DNA of 64,000 nucleotides from Clostridium sp. chh4-2 (GCF_002899675.1 NZ_PKUU01000020.1:62001-126000), one strand, 5' to 3'. Shown: positions 25,490 to 34,771, counted from the first letter of the stretch. The notes: a model not told the origin generated them from the sequence alone. Numbers and translations are program-made.

Positions 25490-26443
25490 ATGGAGTTGAA
25501 ATCAAAAGTTTTAATAGAACGGGAGCCAATCGAACCGTTAAGCAAAGCGTGGATGAAGGAATTAAGGCTTTATAACAAGACAAAACGGGAATATGAGATC
25601 GATCCTTATGCAGAGGTATACCGATTCCGGGACAACGTATATGGTATTTTGACGGAGAGCGCCGACGGCATGGGAGCGCCGTGGATGTATCTGATCATCG
25701 GCCCACAAAAGGCTATGCTGATTGATACCAGTTTTGGAATTGGAGATTTAAAAGGGCTGGTGGATGAAATAACAGGAGGTATGCCGTTAATTGTGGTAAA
25801 TACCCATTCTTCATTTGACCATTCTTATGGAAACTGCCAATTCGATAAGGTTTACTGCCATAAGTTTACGGAACCATATCTGCGCAAAGAGCAAACGCCT
25901 CACCTTTGGGATTATCTGACCGATGAAAACGGAAATGGAATCTGGCTGGATTTTGACAAAAATGATATCGTTGCATATAAGGAATATGAGATTGCTGCCT
26001 GCGAAAATAATCACATTTTTGATTTGGGAGATGGCTATGAGGTGGAACTCATTCTGCTTCCCGGCCATCATGCGGGGCATACCGGATATTTGGATAAACA
26101 AAACAGGATACTCTTCTGCGGAGATGCATTTATCAGCATGAGAGTTGGTTTAAGCGGCCCTAAACCGGATATGCCATACGGTGAATTTGCCACAGTCACA
26201 GCATTTAAGCGGGAACTGGAGAAACTGGTTAAGAGAACGGATGAATTCGATACACTCTTTCCCGGACATTTTATCGTGGATATCGATAATTCGGTAGTTC
26301 AGAATATGCTGGATGTCTGCAGTAAAATCGTGGAGAACAGTGAAGACTGCGATTATGAAGAGCTGGATGCAAAAGGCAGGCTAAACCGTTTTAAATTCAT
26401 AAAAGGGCTTGGCGTAATTTCTTATAATGAGAAAAGCGTTTAA
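25490..26443 (+). CDS. Metallo-beta-lactamase-fold hydrolase 1, incomplete HxHxDH motif
   Basis: 317-residue MBL-fold protein. The metal motif reads NTHSSFDHSYGN: His106, Asp110 and His111 are present but the second His is Ser108. Other ligands are LPGHHAGHTGYL near 198 and FCGDAF near 216, with LFPGHF near 258. One zinc site is probably altered or absent. Relatives include lactonases, thioesterases and glyoxalase II-like enzymes. ATG at 25490 lies 10 nt after the esterase stop behind AAGAGGGT. The longer N-terminus (~60 residues before the fold) separates it from the next two MBL genes. Confidence 0.85.
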   Translation: MELKSKVLIEREPIEPLSKAWMKELRLYNKTKREYEIDPYAEVYRFRDNVYGILTESADGMGAPWMYLIIGPQKAMLIDTSFGIGDLKGLVDEITGGMPLIVVNTHSSFDHSYGNCQFDKVYCHKFTEPYLRKEQTPHLWDYLTDENGNGIWLDFDKNDIVAYKEYEIAACENNHIFDLGDGYEVELILLPGHHAGHTGYLDKQNRILFCGDAFISMRVGLSGPKPDMPYGEFATVTAFKRELEKLVKRTDEFDTLFPGHFIVDIDNSVVQNMLDVCSKIVENSEDCDYEELDAKGRLNRFKFIKGLGVISYNEKSV

Positions 26444-26458
26444 AAAGGGGGCGGACAG

Positions 26459-27346
26459 GTGAGTGAGGATTTAAATTTCTACAGCTATGAACGCGTGTCG
26501 GACCGTTTGATCCTGGTCACGGAAGGATATTCCATGGTTCACCGCTTTACCATCGGGGTGATAATGGGAGATGAAAAAATATTGGTAATCGACGCCGGTT
26601 TAGGAGCGGGAAGCGGGCTGAGGCCGTATATCGAGAGCATTATAGGAACTGATAAGCCCATGATCTGTGCGGCCACCCACAATCACCCGGACCACATGGG
26701 AAGCGCTAAAACATTTGATGAAGCATATGTGAGCTGGCTGGACTATCCGTCCAGAAATGACTTTGCCCTGAATATAGAGCAAAGACTTGAAGATTTAAAG
26801 GATTTTGCTCTTAGAAATGAAGAAGTTCAGAATTATTGTACCAGCCATATCCTTGACAATCATGATGTAAAGTGCCTGGATATTAAGGATGGAGATCAGT
26901 TTGATTTAGGAGGCGTAAAAATCCGGGCTATCTGGATTCCGGGACATTCAAACGGGTCCATGGCTTTTTATAATGAGGAGGAAAAATACGTGTTTTCCGG
27001 GGATTCCGTTAATACGGATGTGCATTTAAAAAAGCTGGACAGGGATGGGCTCATCAAGTATCAGACATATATGAAACGCTTCATCAGCCTGGTTTCACCG
27101 GATGCAGCAGTTTATCCGGCCCATCTGCCGCTTACGATGGATATGAAGATTGCCGCAAACCTGGTGGATGCGGCCGAAGATCTGATCCAGGGACGCAGCC
27201 TGGAGCAAGACCCGCCGGGAGAAACTATTTTTAAAGACAGGAATAATAACCCTGATATACGAATGCATTTCCGGAATAATACCTGCATTGTTTACAACAG
27301 GGAAAAAATAAAGGGGAGCCGTCAGGAGGCAGAAAAGGATGAATAA
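26459..27346 (+). CDS. Metallo-beta-lactamase-fold hydrolase 2, intact motif
   Basis: 295-residue MBL-fold enzyme. The full metal motif THNHPDHMGSA (His74, His76, Asp78, His79) is present, with IPGHSNGSMAF near 158, FSGDSV near 178 and YPAHLP near 218. It is clearly paralogous to the next gene (YSMVHRFTIGVI is identical in both) and is the only one of the three with an unaltered first motif. GTG start behind AAAAGGGGGCGG, 15 nt after MBL 1. Probably a lactonase or thioester/ester hydrolase; substrate unknown. Confidence 0.87.
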   Translation: MSEDLNFYSYERVSDRLILVTEGYSMVHRFTIGVIMGDEKILVIDAGLGAGSGLRPYIESIIGTDKPMICAATHNHPDHMGSAKTFDEAYVSWLDYPSRNDFALNIEQRLEDLKDFALRNEEVQNYCTSHILDNHDVKCLDIKDGDQFDLGGVKIRAIWIPGHSNGSMAFYNEEEKYVFSGDSVNTDVHLKKLDRDGLIKYQTYMKRFISLVSPDAAVYPAHLPLTMDMKIAANLVDAAEDLIQGRSLEQDPPGETIFKDRNNNPDIRMHFRNNTCIVYNREKIKGSRQEAEKDE

Positions 27347-28193
27347 AATCAACTTTTACAGCCATGAAAGGGTATCTGATTGTGTTTATGTGGTGACAGA
27401 AAATTATTCCATGGTCCATCGGTTTACGATCGGTGTGATTATAGGAGAAACCATTACAGCTGTTATAGACAGCGGACTAGGAATGACAAAGGATCTGAGA
27501 ACTTATATTGAATCTTTTGCAGGAACAGATAAGAAGATGATCTGCCTGTGCACTCATGGAGCGATTGACCATATAGGCGCATCAAAGCTCTTTGATGAGG
27601 CATATTTAAATCCTTTGGATTTAGAGATGATTCCACGGGCGGTGCTGACTGAACGGCGTTTAAGCGATTTAAATGCTTTCAGCCTCTATAACCGGGAGGT
27701 TATGGAGTATTGCAGGGAGCATATGCTGATCAATGAGGACAGCGTATTTAAAGATGTGAACGAAGGGGACATCTTTGATTTGGGTGGTGGAATTGAGATC
27801 GAACCCATTGCCACTCCGGGGCATTCAAAAGGCCATCTGGCTTATTTATGCAGAAAAGAGGGAATTGCTTTCGTTGGAGATGCCATTAATTCCGATGTTC
27901 ATATCAAACAGCTGGACAGACAAGGGCTGAAAGATTACGCAGGGATGCTCCGCCGGTTTCTGTCCATCGCAGGAGAAGATGTGGTCATGTATGCCGGCCA
28001 TCTAAACCGCGCTCACCGCGCCAATGTGGTGAAAAACCTGGCTGCGGCATGCGAAGAGGCAGCAGACGGAAAGATCTTGGGTGACCCGCCCGGGGAGACA
28101 ATATTCACGGAAAAGTCGGGTAATCCCGATATACGCATGCATTACCATGGAAATTGCTGTATTATCTATAACCGCAGCCTGCAAAACGATTGA
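27339..28193 (+). CDS. Metallo-beta-lactamase-fold hydrolase 3, incomplete HxHxDH motif
   Basis: 284-residue paralogue of the preceding gene, overlapping it by 8 nt. The metal motif is CTHGAIDHIGAS: His73, Asp77 and His78 remain but the second His is Ala75. Later ligands TPGHSKGHLAY near 160, FVGDAI near 180 and YAGHLN near 220 are kept. The C-terminus is shared with MBL 2 (DPPGETIF, NPDIRMH, CIVYN/CIIYN). It may work with MBL 2 as a heterodimer or have changed metal use; that is inference. Confidence 0.85.
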   Translation: MNKINFYSHERVSDCVYVVTENYSMVHRFTIGVIIGETITAVIDSGLGMTKDLRTYIESFAGTDKKMICLCTHGAIDHIGASKLFDEAYLNPLDLEMIPRAVLTERRLSDLNAFSLYNREVMEYCREHMLINEDSVFKDVNEGDIFDLGGGIEIEPIATPGHSKGHLAYLCRKEGIAFVGDAINSDVHIKQLDRQGLKDYAGMLRRFLSIAGEDVVMYAGHLNRAHRANVVKNLAAACEEAADGKILGDPPGETIFTEKSGNPDIRMHYHGNCCIIYNRSLQND

Positions 28194-28203
28194 GGGGAGA
28201 CCA

Positions 28204-29160
28204 ATGGTGGAAAATAAAATTGTTTTAAAAAATAATAATCTGGAAGTTGTATTTCGTCTGCCGGGATGTGACCCCATAAGCCAGCGCTTTGATTCCTGTG
28301 GAATGATTGAACAGGTGACGTTAAACGGCAGGCATACATTCTGTGTACCGGAACAATTGGATGAAAAGCGGGTCACGACATACGGATTCGGCCTGTGTTC
28401 TGAATTTATCTGGAATGAGCTGGCATGCGGAATAAAGAAAGGGGAGGAATTCCCTAAATTAGGAGTGGGAATTTTTAAACAGATTGAAGATGGCTGCCGT
28501 TTTGATAAATGGAAAAAGTACGAAGTCAGTCTTTTCGATAAGTCTTATGAGATCAGAGGAAATAAAATTATATTTAAGGAAATTCCAAGAGAATGTATGG
28601 GAATCGCTGCAGAGATTCAAAAAGTGGTTTCTCTTTATAATAATACAGTCACTGTGTCCACAACAATTGAAAATAAGGGAACGGAAACCCTGAACCTGGC
28701 AGAGTTCCAACATAATTTTACCGCCATTGACGGCCTGCCTGCAGGTCCCGGATACCGCCTGAATTTACCTTTTGACGGCGAGCTGGAATGTGGAGAATGG
28801 GATATTAAAACCTTGGACGACAGGGGCGTGCCGGATCAGCCGGCGGATTCCATGCTATATGTTGAGGGGAATTCTCTTTTCTGGAAAAGCAGTATGGGCG
28901 GGAAAACTTACCATAAAATCACAAGGGGAAAGGGGATCAGAACCCTCTCTGAATACAGCTGGAAGTTAAGCCATGAGGCTACTCCGGCCAGCGTTAGGGA
29001 GATATGCCATTTCCTTCCCGACCGTTTTTCACTGTGGGCGGTGGAACATGTGATCAGCACAGAGGTTTTCTGTAAGATTAAACTGGAACCGGGAGAGCGT
29101 ATGAACTTTGCACGTACATGGCTGTTTGAAGACGAGACAACAGACCATATGGAGGATTAA
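28204..29160 (+). CDS. Galactose-mutarotase-like protein
   Basis: 318-residue beta-sandwich protein of the aldose-1-epimerase/mutarotase-like superfamily. RFDSCGMIEQVTLNGRHTFC near residues 27-46 is the typical N-terminal segment of this class, and EFQHNFTAIDG near 170 may hold active-site residues. Such proteins epimerise sugars at C1 or act on related carbohydrate substrates. ATG at 28204 has GAGGGGAG upstream, 10 nt after MBL 3. It hints that the operon substrate contains a sugar or cyclic hemiacetal. Confidence 0.72.
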   Translation: MVENKIVLKNNNLEVVFRLPGCDPISQRFDSCGMIEQVTLNGRHTFCVPEQLDEKRVTTYGFGLCSEFIWNELACGIKKGEEFPKLGVGIFKQIEDGCRFDKWKKYEVSLFDKSYEIRGNKIIFKEIPRECMGIAAEIQKVVSLYNNTVTVSTTIENKGTETLNLAEFQHNFTAIDGLPAGPGYRLNLPFDGELECGEWDIKTLDDRGVPDQPADSMLYVEGNSLFWKSSMGGKTYHKITRGKGIRTLSEYSWKLSHEATPASVREICHFLPDRFSLWAVEHVISTEVFCKIKLEPGERMNFARTWLFEDETTDHMED

Positions 29161-29161
29161 A

Positions 29162-30307
29162 ATGGAGAAAAAACTATATGCGGTGATAGGCGGATGGGGA
29201 TTTCGCGGCGGAGTGAGAGGACTTTCCACCTATGTCTGCGATCCGCAGACATCAGAATTGACGTTAGTTGACTCAAAATTCCCCAATATTGCCGTTGGAA
29301 ACCAGTTTTATGACAAGAAAAACGGAATCTTGTATTTTACAGATGAGAGAAAGGATAAACGGGAACAGAAGGGCGGAGGCGGTTATCTGTGCGCGGCTTC
29401 AGTCAGGGAGGGAATCATGGATATGATCAGTGAAAAGCCGAGCCTTCTTCCAAATCCTTCCTACGTGTGCCTGGACCGTTCCGGCCAGTATGCATTGGTT
29501 TCCCATCATGTGACGGACAGCTACGTGACCAGACTCGTTCGGCATGAGGATGGAACCTTTGGTTCTGAAACCATTTTTGACCAGGCCGCATTAGTACTGT
29601 TCAGGGTGGAGCCGGACGGACGTTTAGGGGAGGTCTGTGACGTTTATACGACAGAAGCACCGGAAGGCAGTTTGAATCGTCCCGTATCCCACCAGCATTA
29701 CGTTGCAGCAGATCCGACAGGGGAAATCTACATCGTCTGTGATAAAGGTCTGGATCAGCTATACTCGTTCCGAATTAACAGGGAACGCGGAAAGCTGGTC
29801 TGTTGTGATACCCTGCGTGTAAAACAAGGCAGCCATCCAAGATACGGGGTATTTCACCCTCAGCTGCCGTTCTTTTACGGCAATCATGAAGAGGCTTCTT
29901 ATATCAGCCAATATCAGGTGGACAGGGAAACTGCAAAACTCACATATATTTCCAGCTGTGGGCTTTTAGAAGAAGGAAAAATGGTGGATTCCTCTGCTGC
30001 TCCCAGCGATATTGCAGTCAGCGGAGATGGAAAATACCTGTATGTAAGTATCAGAGGGGTAAATCTCATCAGCGTATTGGCCCTTTCTGAGACCGGAGAA
30101 ATGAAATTGATCCAGAATATCTCCTGCGGCGGCGAGAATCCAAGAGGGCTGTGTATGACGCCGGACGGCAGATATCTTTATGTGTGCAATGTGGATACCA
30201 GTCGTGCAGTCTCATTTGCCGTTATGGATGACGGCAGGCTGAACCCATCCGGCATTTCCCTGGAAGTTTCAAGGCCCGGTAACATGAGCATGTTCATAAT
30301 GGAGTGA
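29162..30307 (+). CDS. Seven-bladed beta-propeller lactonase (6-phosphogluconolactonase-like)
   Basis: 381-residue protein of the Pgl/YbhE propeller lactonase family (PF10282). Blade-like repeats are visible: DPQTSELTLVD, DRSGQYALVSHH, DPTGEIYIVCD, SGDGKYLYVSIRG and TPDGRYLYVCNVD. VSHQHYVAADPTGE and HPRYGVFHPQLPFFYG lie where active-site residues sit in the family. The tract RKDKREQKGGGG near residue 60 is an unusual insertion. It starts 1 nt after the mutarotase-like gene, so the two are co-translated. It probably opens a sugar lactone produced in the pathway. Confidence 0.85.
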   Translation: MEKKLYAVIGGWGFRGGVRGLSTYVCDPQTSELTLVDSKFPNIAVGNQFYDKKNGILYFTDERKDKREQKGGGGYLCAASVREGIMDMISEKPSLLPNPSYVCLDRSGQYALVSHHVTDSYVTRLVRHEDGTFGSETIFDQAALVLFRVEPDGRLGEVCDVYTTEAPEGSLNRPVSHQHYVAADPTGEIYIVCDKGLDQLYSFRINRERGKLVCCDTLRVKQGSHPRYGVFHPQLPFFYGNHEEASYISQYQVDRETAKLTYISSCGLLEEGKMVDSSAAPSDIAVSGDGKYLYVSIRGVNLISVLALSETGEMKLIQNISCGGENPRGLCMTPDGRYLYVCNVDTSRAVSFAVMDDGRLNPSGISLEVSRPGNMSMFIME

Positions 30308-30321
30308 GGAAGGTGGAATAA

Positions 30322-32118
30322 TTGAAAAGCTATTACAGCTATGATGGAATAAATTTATGGGATGAAGAAGTTTGGAAGGACAGGATCAGTTCCGTTTATC
30401 CATTAATTGTATGGATGGGGGAACATGAGAAGCAGGAACAAATTGAGTATCACAGCCCGGTTAACGGAAAGCTTGGAAAGGAATGCAGAGATCTTTCCTG
30501 TTATATCCATAAGACGAACTGCGTAAAAGTGCCGGAAATTATAAAAAAATGGGAGGATAAAGGGCTTCGTTTCGACTGCAGATCCCAAGGAGGAGTTTGT
30601 TGGTTTATTATGGCGCCCCGTGATTGTTATGAAAATTATGGCAAAAAAATGGAGACGCTGGTTGTAATTCACAATGAAGATATTGAAGATCCTTATTGGG
30701 CTATGAAAATGCTGGAACAATATGAAGCCTACAACCAGCTGGCGGCCGATAGTCAGGATCTGATTATTGTTTACATTGCCAATGGTAAGCCGGATTACGA
30801 CAGAATATATGTAAATATCCTTCAAGAGGCATTTGTGGCGGTTCCGGGAGATACAGACCGCGTGTGGCTGGATGTCATGCCGGTATACGAAAACGGAGGG
30901 AAACTGAAAAATATTCCTGGATTTGTATATGAACAGAAGACGGGCGTAGAAATAGATCCGGATCAGGCGGTTGTCAGATTTCGGGGATCAGGCATTTCAG
31001 TCCTCGACATTACGAATCGTTGGGAAAACCGGGTCAGTCTTTCCAGAGATCAGATGTCTAAGGAAAACTGGAGCAGCGAAGCATTTGATCTGCATAAGCT
31101 GATCCACAGCGAGAGCGGCAGGAATATTGCGGAGAGTATGGCGGCCGAATATGAATTTGATACGGTTGAAGACCCGGAATTTCAGCAGTATTGGCTGGAC
31201 CGGGGGCTTAAATACGAGAGCCATGACACTGAGTTCAGGAGATGGACTTCGGCAGTGCCTTTAGGCGCCTTTCAGTCTCCGGAAGAAAAACTGCCTGTTA
31301 TCTGCGTGCTGCAGGAGGTCAACCGTTCTAATGAACATCTGGCGGTGACCGAATCCGCTTATTTTTATGAATATTACCGGATTGCAGCCCAGGGAGAGTG
31401 CATTTTGATTAACTTTGTTCTGGAAGATGCGGATGACAACGACCTGCTGGTGCGCATTTTAAAAGAGGCATTTCAATTGTATCCGATGATAGACCGGACG
31501 AGAATTTATGCGGCAGGCCATTCTCATAATGGAAGGTATACATATGAGTTTGCATTCCGCCATCCCGAAATGATCGCCGCCATATCCACTTACGGAATTA
31601 CTGCCGGACTTCAGCCCAATGCAATGATTCCCATGACAGAGGAAAAAATACGTCAGATCAGAACGAGTGATATGCCTACCATATGCCTGGCAGGATGTAC
31701 GGAGCATAACGTGATCTATCCGCTCAATAAAGATGCAGAAGGGCTCCGCCCATGGCAGGGAAAAGCTCCTGACTTTCCGCTTACGGCCGAGGATAGGGCG
31801 AAAATGTGGCAGCTTAGATTAAAGGCCCACAACTGCCCGCAAAAAACCTTGAAGGAAATTTATGATGCCGCAGAAAGTGAAGACGGAGCGGTTCGTAAAC
31901 TGGGAATTCCGGCGGATAAAAGTGAGACGATGTGGATGGATGGCAGTGAAATCTATATTGCTGATATACGTAATGAAAACGGCCGGTATCATCTGCGGGT
32001 AGTTGGGGAGGAAAATATGCCTCATAATACGACGCCGGTACAGCAAAAACTGTCATGGTCATTTATGCGGCGTTTTGCAAGAAATCCGGATACTGGGGAG
32101 ACCATAGAATTATACTAG
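30322..32118 (+). CDS. Alpha/beta hydrolase with a degenerate N-terminal copy of its own domain
   Basis: 598-residue protein with TTG start. The C-terminal half (about 320-590) is an alpha/beta-hydrolase of the PHB-depolymerase/LpqC-like type with nucleophile motif AGHSHNG at Ser401. The N-terminal half (about 110-200) follows the same order of strands: LVVIHNE...AYNQLAADSQDLIIVYIANG...ILQEAF...DRVWLDV parallels PVICVLQE...YRIAAQGECILINFVLED...ILKEAF...DRTRIYAAGHS, but has no GxSxG. It therefore looks like an internal duplication whose first copy lost catalysis. Fourteen nt after the lactonase gene. Exact substrate unknown. Confidence 0.72.
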   Translation: MKSYYSYDGINLWDEEVWKDRISSVYPLIVWMGEHEKQEQIEYHSPVNGKLGKECRDLSCYIHKTNCVKVPEIIKKWEDKGLRFDCRSQGGVCWFIMAPRDCYENYGKKMETLVVIHNEDIEDPYWAMKMLEQYEAYNQLAADSQDLIIVYIANGKPDYDRIYVNILQEAFVAVPGDTDRVWLDVMPVYENGGKLKNIPGFVYEQKTGVEIDPDQAVVRFRGSGISVLDITNRWENRVSLSRDQMSKENWSSEAFDLHKLIHSESGRNIAESMAAEYEFDTVEDPEFQQYWLDRGLKYESHDTEFRRWTSAVPLGAFQSPEEKLPVICVLQEVNRSNEHLAVTESAYFYEYYRIAAQGECILINFVLEDADDNDLLVRILKEAFQLYPMIDRTRIYAAGHSHNGRYTYEFAFRHPEMIAAISTYGITAGLQPNAMIPMTEEKIRQIRTSDMPTICLAGCTEHNVIYPLNKDAEGLRPWQGKAPDFPLTAEDRAKMWQLRLKAHNCPQKTLKEIYDAAESEDGAVRKLGIPADKSETMWMDGSEIYIADIRNENGRYHLRVVGEENMPHNTTPVQQKLSWSFMRRFARNPDTGETIELY

Positions 32119-32134
32119 AAAAGAGGAATCGGAT

Positions 32135-33514
32135 GTGACGACAGCAGTAGAAAAAAAACGGGTTGGACGCGATCTGACAGAAGGGAATATCTTAAAAACG
32201 CTTTTGATGTTTTCCATGCCGATCGTTGCTACGAATTTAATTCAGCAATTATATTCCATGGTAGATTTAATGGTAGTGGGTCAGTTTGTGGGAAGCGTGG
32301 GTACGGTAGGGGTAGCCACCGGCGGAGAGGTGTCGGATCTGATGACACCGGTGGCCACCGCATTTTCCACCGCAGGCCAGATCTACATCGCGCAGCTGGC
32401 GGGTGCCAAGATGACGGAAAAAATTAAAAAGGCGGTGGGAACGCTGCTGACAATGATGTTTTCGATTTCGATAGCCTGTATCGTACTCACGGTATTGTTC
32501 CACAAAACAATATTGGATTTGTTAAACTGTCCTCAGGAAGCGTTAAACCAGGCTGCCTATTATATGATTATTACCACGTTAGGGATGCCGTTTATCTTCG
32601 GATATAACGCTGTTTGCGGAGTGCTCCGGGGGATGGGGGAATCGAAGCGGCCGCTGATCTTTGTTTGTGTAGCGGCTACGGTCAATATTGTGGCGGATTT
32701 AATCTTTGTGATTATATTTCATATGGGAGCTGCCGGCACAGCGCTGGCTACAGTTTTATCACAGATCGGATCATTTTTTGCGGCATTCTATTTTATGTAT
32801 AAGCACCGGGAAACCTTTGATTTCAGCCTGCAGCGCAGTTTCTTCAAAATCGAGAAGAAAACAGCGCTGATTATTCTGAAACTTGGAATTCCCCAGCTTG
32901 TACGGGTCTTTTTTGTACAATTCTCAATGCTTTGGGTGAAATCCTGCGTAAACTCCTATGGACTTGTCATCTCTGCATCCAACAGTGTGGGAGACAAGAT
33001 TCAGAAGTTTAACAATGCATTTATGAACGGTGTGGATACAGCGTCAGGTGCGATGATTGGACAGAATCTGGGTGCGCGTAAGACGGAACGGGCTAAAAAG
33101 ATTACGCTGAATACATTTGGCTGCACGTTAGTGATAGCCACAGCAGCTTCCTGTATGGCGTTATTGATTCCCGATAAGCTGTTCGGATTTTTCACTTCAG
33201 ACGCCCAAGTGATCGGATATGCATCAGATTATATGCGTATTATGATTATGGCCTTTTATATGTCTGCGGTTACAGGCGCTTTTCAGGCTATGGTTACCGG
33301 TTCGGGCTTTGTGTCATTGGGATTTTTCATCGGCATTTTAGATGGCGTGGTCTGCAGAATTGGATTTAGTCTGCTGTTTGTATATGTATTTAATTTGGGA
33401 GCATACAGCTATTGGTGGGGAACCGCATTTTCCAGAACCTTGCCGGGGCTTTTATGCGTAGCATATTTCCTCAGTGGAAAATGGAAGACGAGAAAGCTGC
33501 TGGTGGAGAAATAG
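32135..33514 (+). CDS. MATE-family multidrug/metabolite exporter
   Basis: 459-residue inner-membrane protein with 12 helices of the MATE (NorM/DinF) family. LKTLLMFSMPIVATNLIQQL near residue 17 and YSMVDLMVVGQFVG near 37 are standard N-lobe signatures; a second MatE half begins near residue 245. It exports cationic or neutral compounds using Na+ or H+. GTG start behind AGAGGAAT, 16 nt after the hydrolase; last gene of the 13-gene operon. It may expel a toxic product of the imported compound. Confidence 0.92.
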   Translation: MTTAVEKKRVGRDLTEGNILKTLLMFSMPIVATNLIQQLYSMVDLMVVGQFVGSVGTVGVATGGEVSDLMTPVATAFSTAGQIYIAQLAGAKMTEKIKKAVGTLLTMMFSISIACIVLTVLFHKTILDLLNCPQEALNQAAYYMIITTLGMPFIFGYNAVCGVLRGMGESKRPLIFVCVAATVNIVADLIFVIIFHMGAAGTALATVLSQIGSFFAAFYFMYKHRETFDFSLQRSFFKIEKKTALIILKLGIPQLVRVFFVQFSMLWVKSCVNSYGLVISASNSVGDKIQKFNNAFMNGVDTASGAMIGQNLGARKTERAKKITLNTFGCTLVIATAASCMALLIPDKLFGFFTSDAQVIGYASDYMRIMIMAFYMSAVTGAFQAMVTGSGFVSLGFFIGILDGVVCRIGFSLLFVYVFNLGAYSYWWGTAFSRTLPGLLCVAYFLSGKWKTRKLLVEK

Positions 33515-33583
33515 GATTTTAGATTTGTATTATAGGCAATAGAGAGAAAACAGCGTTGACAGGTGATGCAGTATAGCGTAAGA

Positions 33584-33618
33584 TAAGATTACTCGGTCTG
33601 AGTAATCTTATTTTTTTT
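33584..33618 (+). terminator. Terminator of the 13-gene operon
   Basis: 11-bp perfect stem TAAGATTACTC / GAGTAATCTTA with loop GGTCT and an 8-T tail, 70 nt after the MATE stop. No comparable terminator was seen between 18387 and 33514. Confidence 0.93.
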
Positions 33619-33682
33619 AGAAACAAATCTGCATTAGAATCCCAGTAGAGCCACTAATTAAATAGAATGAAACTATTGATAG

Positions 33683-33895
33683 TTTGTACCTGTTCTGCCA
33701 GACTGCTCATTTGCGGATGAGTTTTACGGGTTTTTTGATGGGAGGGAGGAGCTGTTCATAGATTTTTTGGAAAGCGATGTGGTGAATGGAGTACCAAACA
33801 GCTATCCGGGTTCATGGAAGTACATAAAAGAACAGCTCCACTCTTTAGAACGTCATACAAATCTTCATCTCTATTTTCAGGATCATCCGTATTGA
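33683..33895 (+). pseudogene. Orphan 70-codon remnant, family not recognised
   Basis: Open frame of 70 codons with no ATG, GTG or TTG at its head (stop TAG immediately upstream) and no ribosome site. The translation is protein-like: it contains FADEFYGFFDGREELFIDFL, then NSYPGSWKYIKEQ, and ends in LYFQDHPY. I read it as the C-terminal stub of a lost gene. It lies between two convergent genes. The remainder of 33515-33915 holds only the terminator above. Confidence 0.4.
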
Positions 33896-33915
33896 TAAAT
33901 TTCATACATTCGTAC

Positions 33916-34410
33916 TTAAAAATCCCTCTTAATTTGTTCCATACTAAATGAACGGTTATCGATTGCCCTCATAGTAGCCAAAATCCCGTCCAAATGATCA
34001 TATTCATGTTGCAATAATTCTGAAAGATCCCCTTCCAATTCCATGTTACACGGTTTAAAATTCTCATCCTGATAATGGATTACAGCCCGTTTATAACGCT
34101 CTACTTTAACGATAAGTCCGGGAAAGGACATGCAGTCATCCCAAAGAACATATTTTTCATCATCAGGAAAGGTGAGACTTGGGTTGATAAATATATAGGG
34201 TTTATCCAGATGCATATAAAGAAGACGTTTATGAACCCCGATCTGAGGAGCGGCGACAGCCCGGCCGGCGCCGTATGTTTTTCTGAAATCCATTAAAGTA
34301 TCATGCAGATCTTCTACCCAAATCTTTACGTTTTCACTCTCCGAAGGCAGTATTTCCATGCTTTTTTCATATAAACGGGGATTTCCAAGTTTCAGTATCT
34401 CTTTTATCAT
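33916..34410 (-). CDS. def: Peptide deformylase
   Basis: 164-residue metalloenzyme that removes the N-formyl group from nascent proteins. All three family motifs are present: GAGRAVAAPQIG near residue 46 (GxGxAAPQ type, with one extra residue), DDCMSFPG near 92 (EGCLS type, metal Cys) and LQHEYDHLDG near 134 (HExxH metal site). The EGCLS motif is divergent, as in secondary deformylases. ATG is preceded by GAGAGGAAAATT. It is monocistronic here and distinct from the usual def-fmt operon, so it may be an accessory copy. Confidence 0.9.
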   Translation of the reverse strand: MIKEILKLGNPRLYEKSMEILPSESENVKIWVEDLHDTLMDFRKTYGAGRAVAAPQIGVHKRLLYMHLDKPYIFINPSLTFPDDEKYVLWDDCMSFPGLIVKVERYKRAVIHYQDENFKPCNMELEGDLSELLQHEYDHLDGILATMRAIDNRSFSMEQIKRDF

Positions 34411-34741
34411 AATTTTCCTCTCTCATATTTTTTATATCGGTAATAGCTGCTTATATCTTATATTCACACGATTTAAGGAAATTATATAATGGAAAGGCCA
34501 TGAATTGCAATAGAGTCTTATCTGGGTCAAATAATTCTGTACACGAGTCTACTTCTGTCTAGTAGAAGGCTTCTGAGTTCTGCCATTGGATTTATACCTA
34601 TGATAATTTTGGATGTGGCAGTTGGAGAAAAAACAAAATATTAAAAAATAACAAGCAATTTTTACATGGTAAATATGCATAAATTCGATTCTTATCTTCT
34701 TTATAAAAACTAACAAAAATGATTCACACGGCTAAAAAACG
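34411..34741. other. Intergenic stretch without recognised features
   Basis: AT-rich spacer between the divergent deformylase and small-protein genes. Apart from a weak dyad CTTCT ... AGAAG near 34552-34569 and poly-A/T runs, I see no gene, repeat or RNA motif. Confidence 0.5.
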
Positions 34742-34771
34742 CTGACATTCAAATTTTTTAAATGTTAAAAT
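34742..34771 (+). promoter_or_regulatory. Likely promoter of the small conserved gene
   Basis: CTGACA (34742-34747), 18-nt spacer, TAAAAT (34766-34771), ending 33 nt before the ATG. Pattern-based. Confidence 0.45.
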
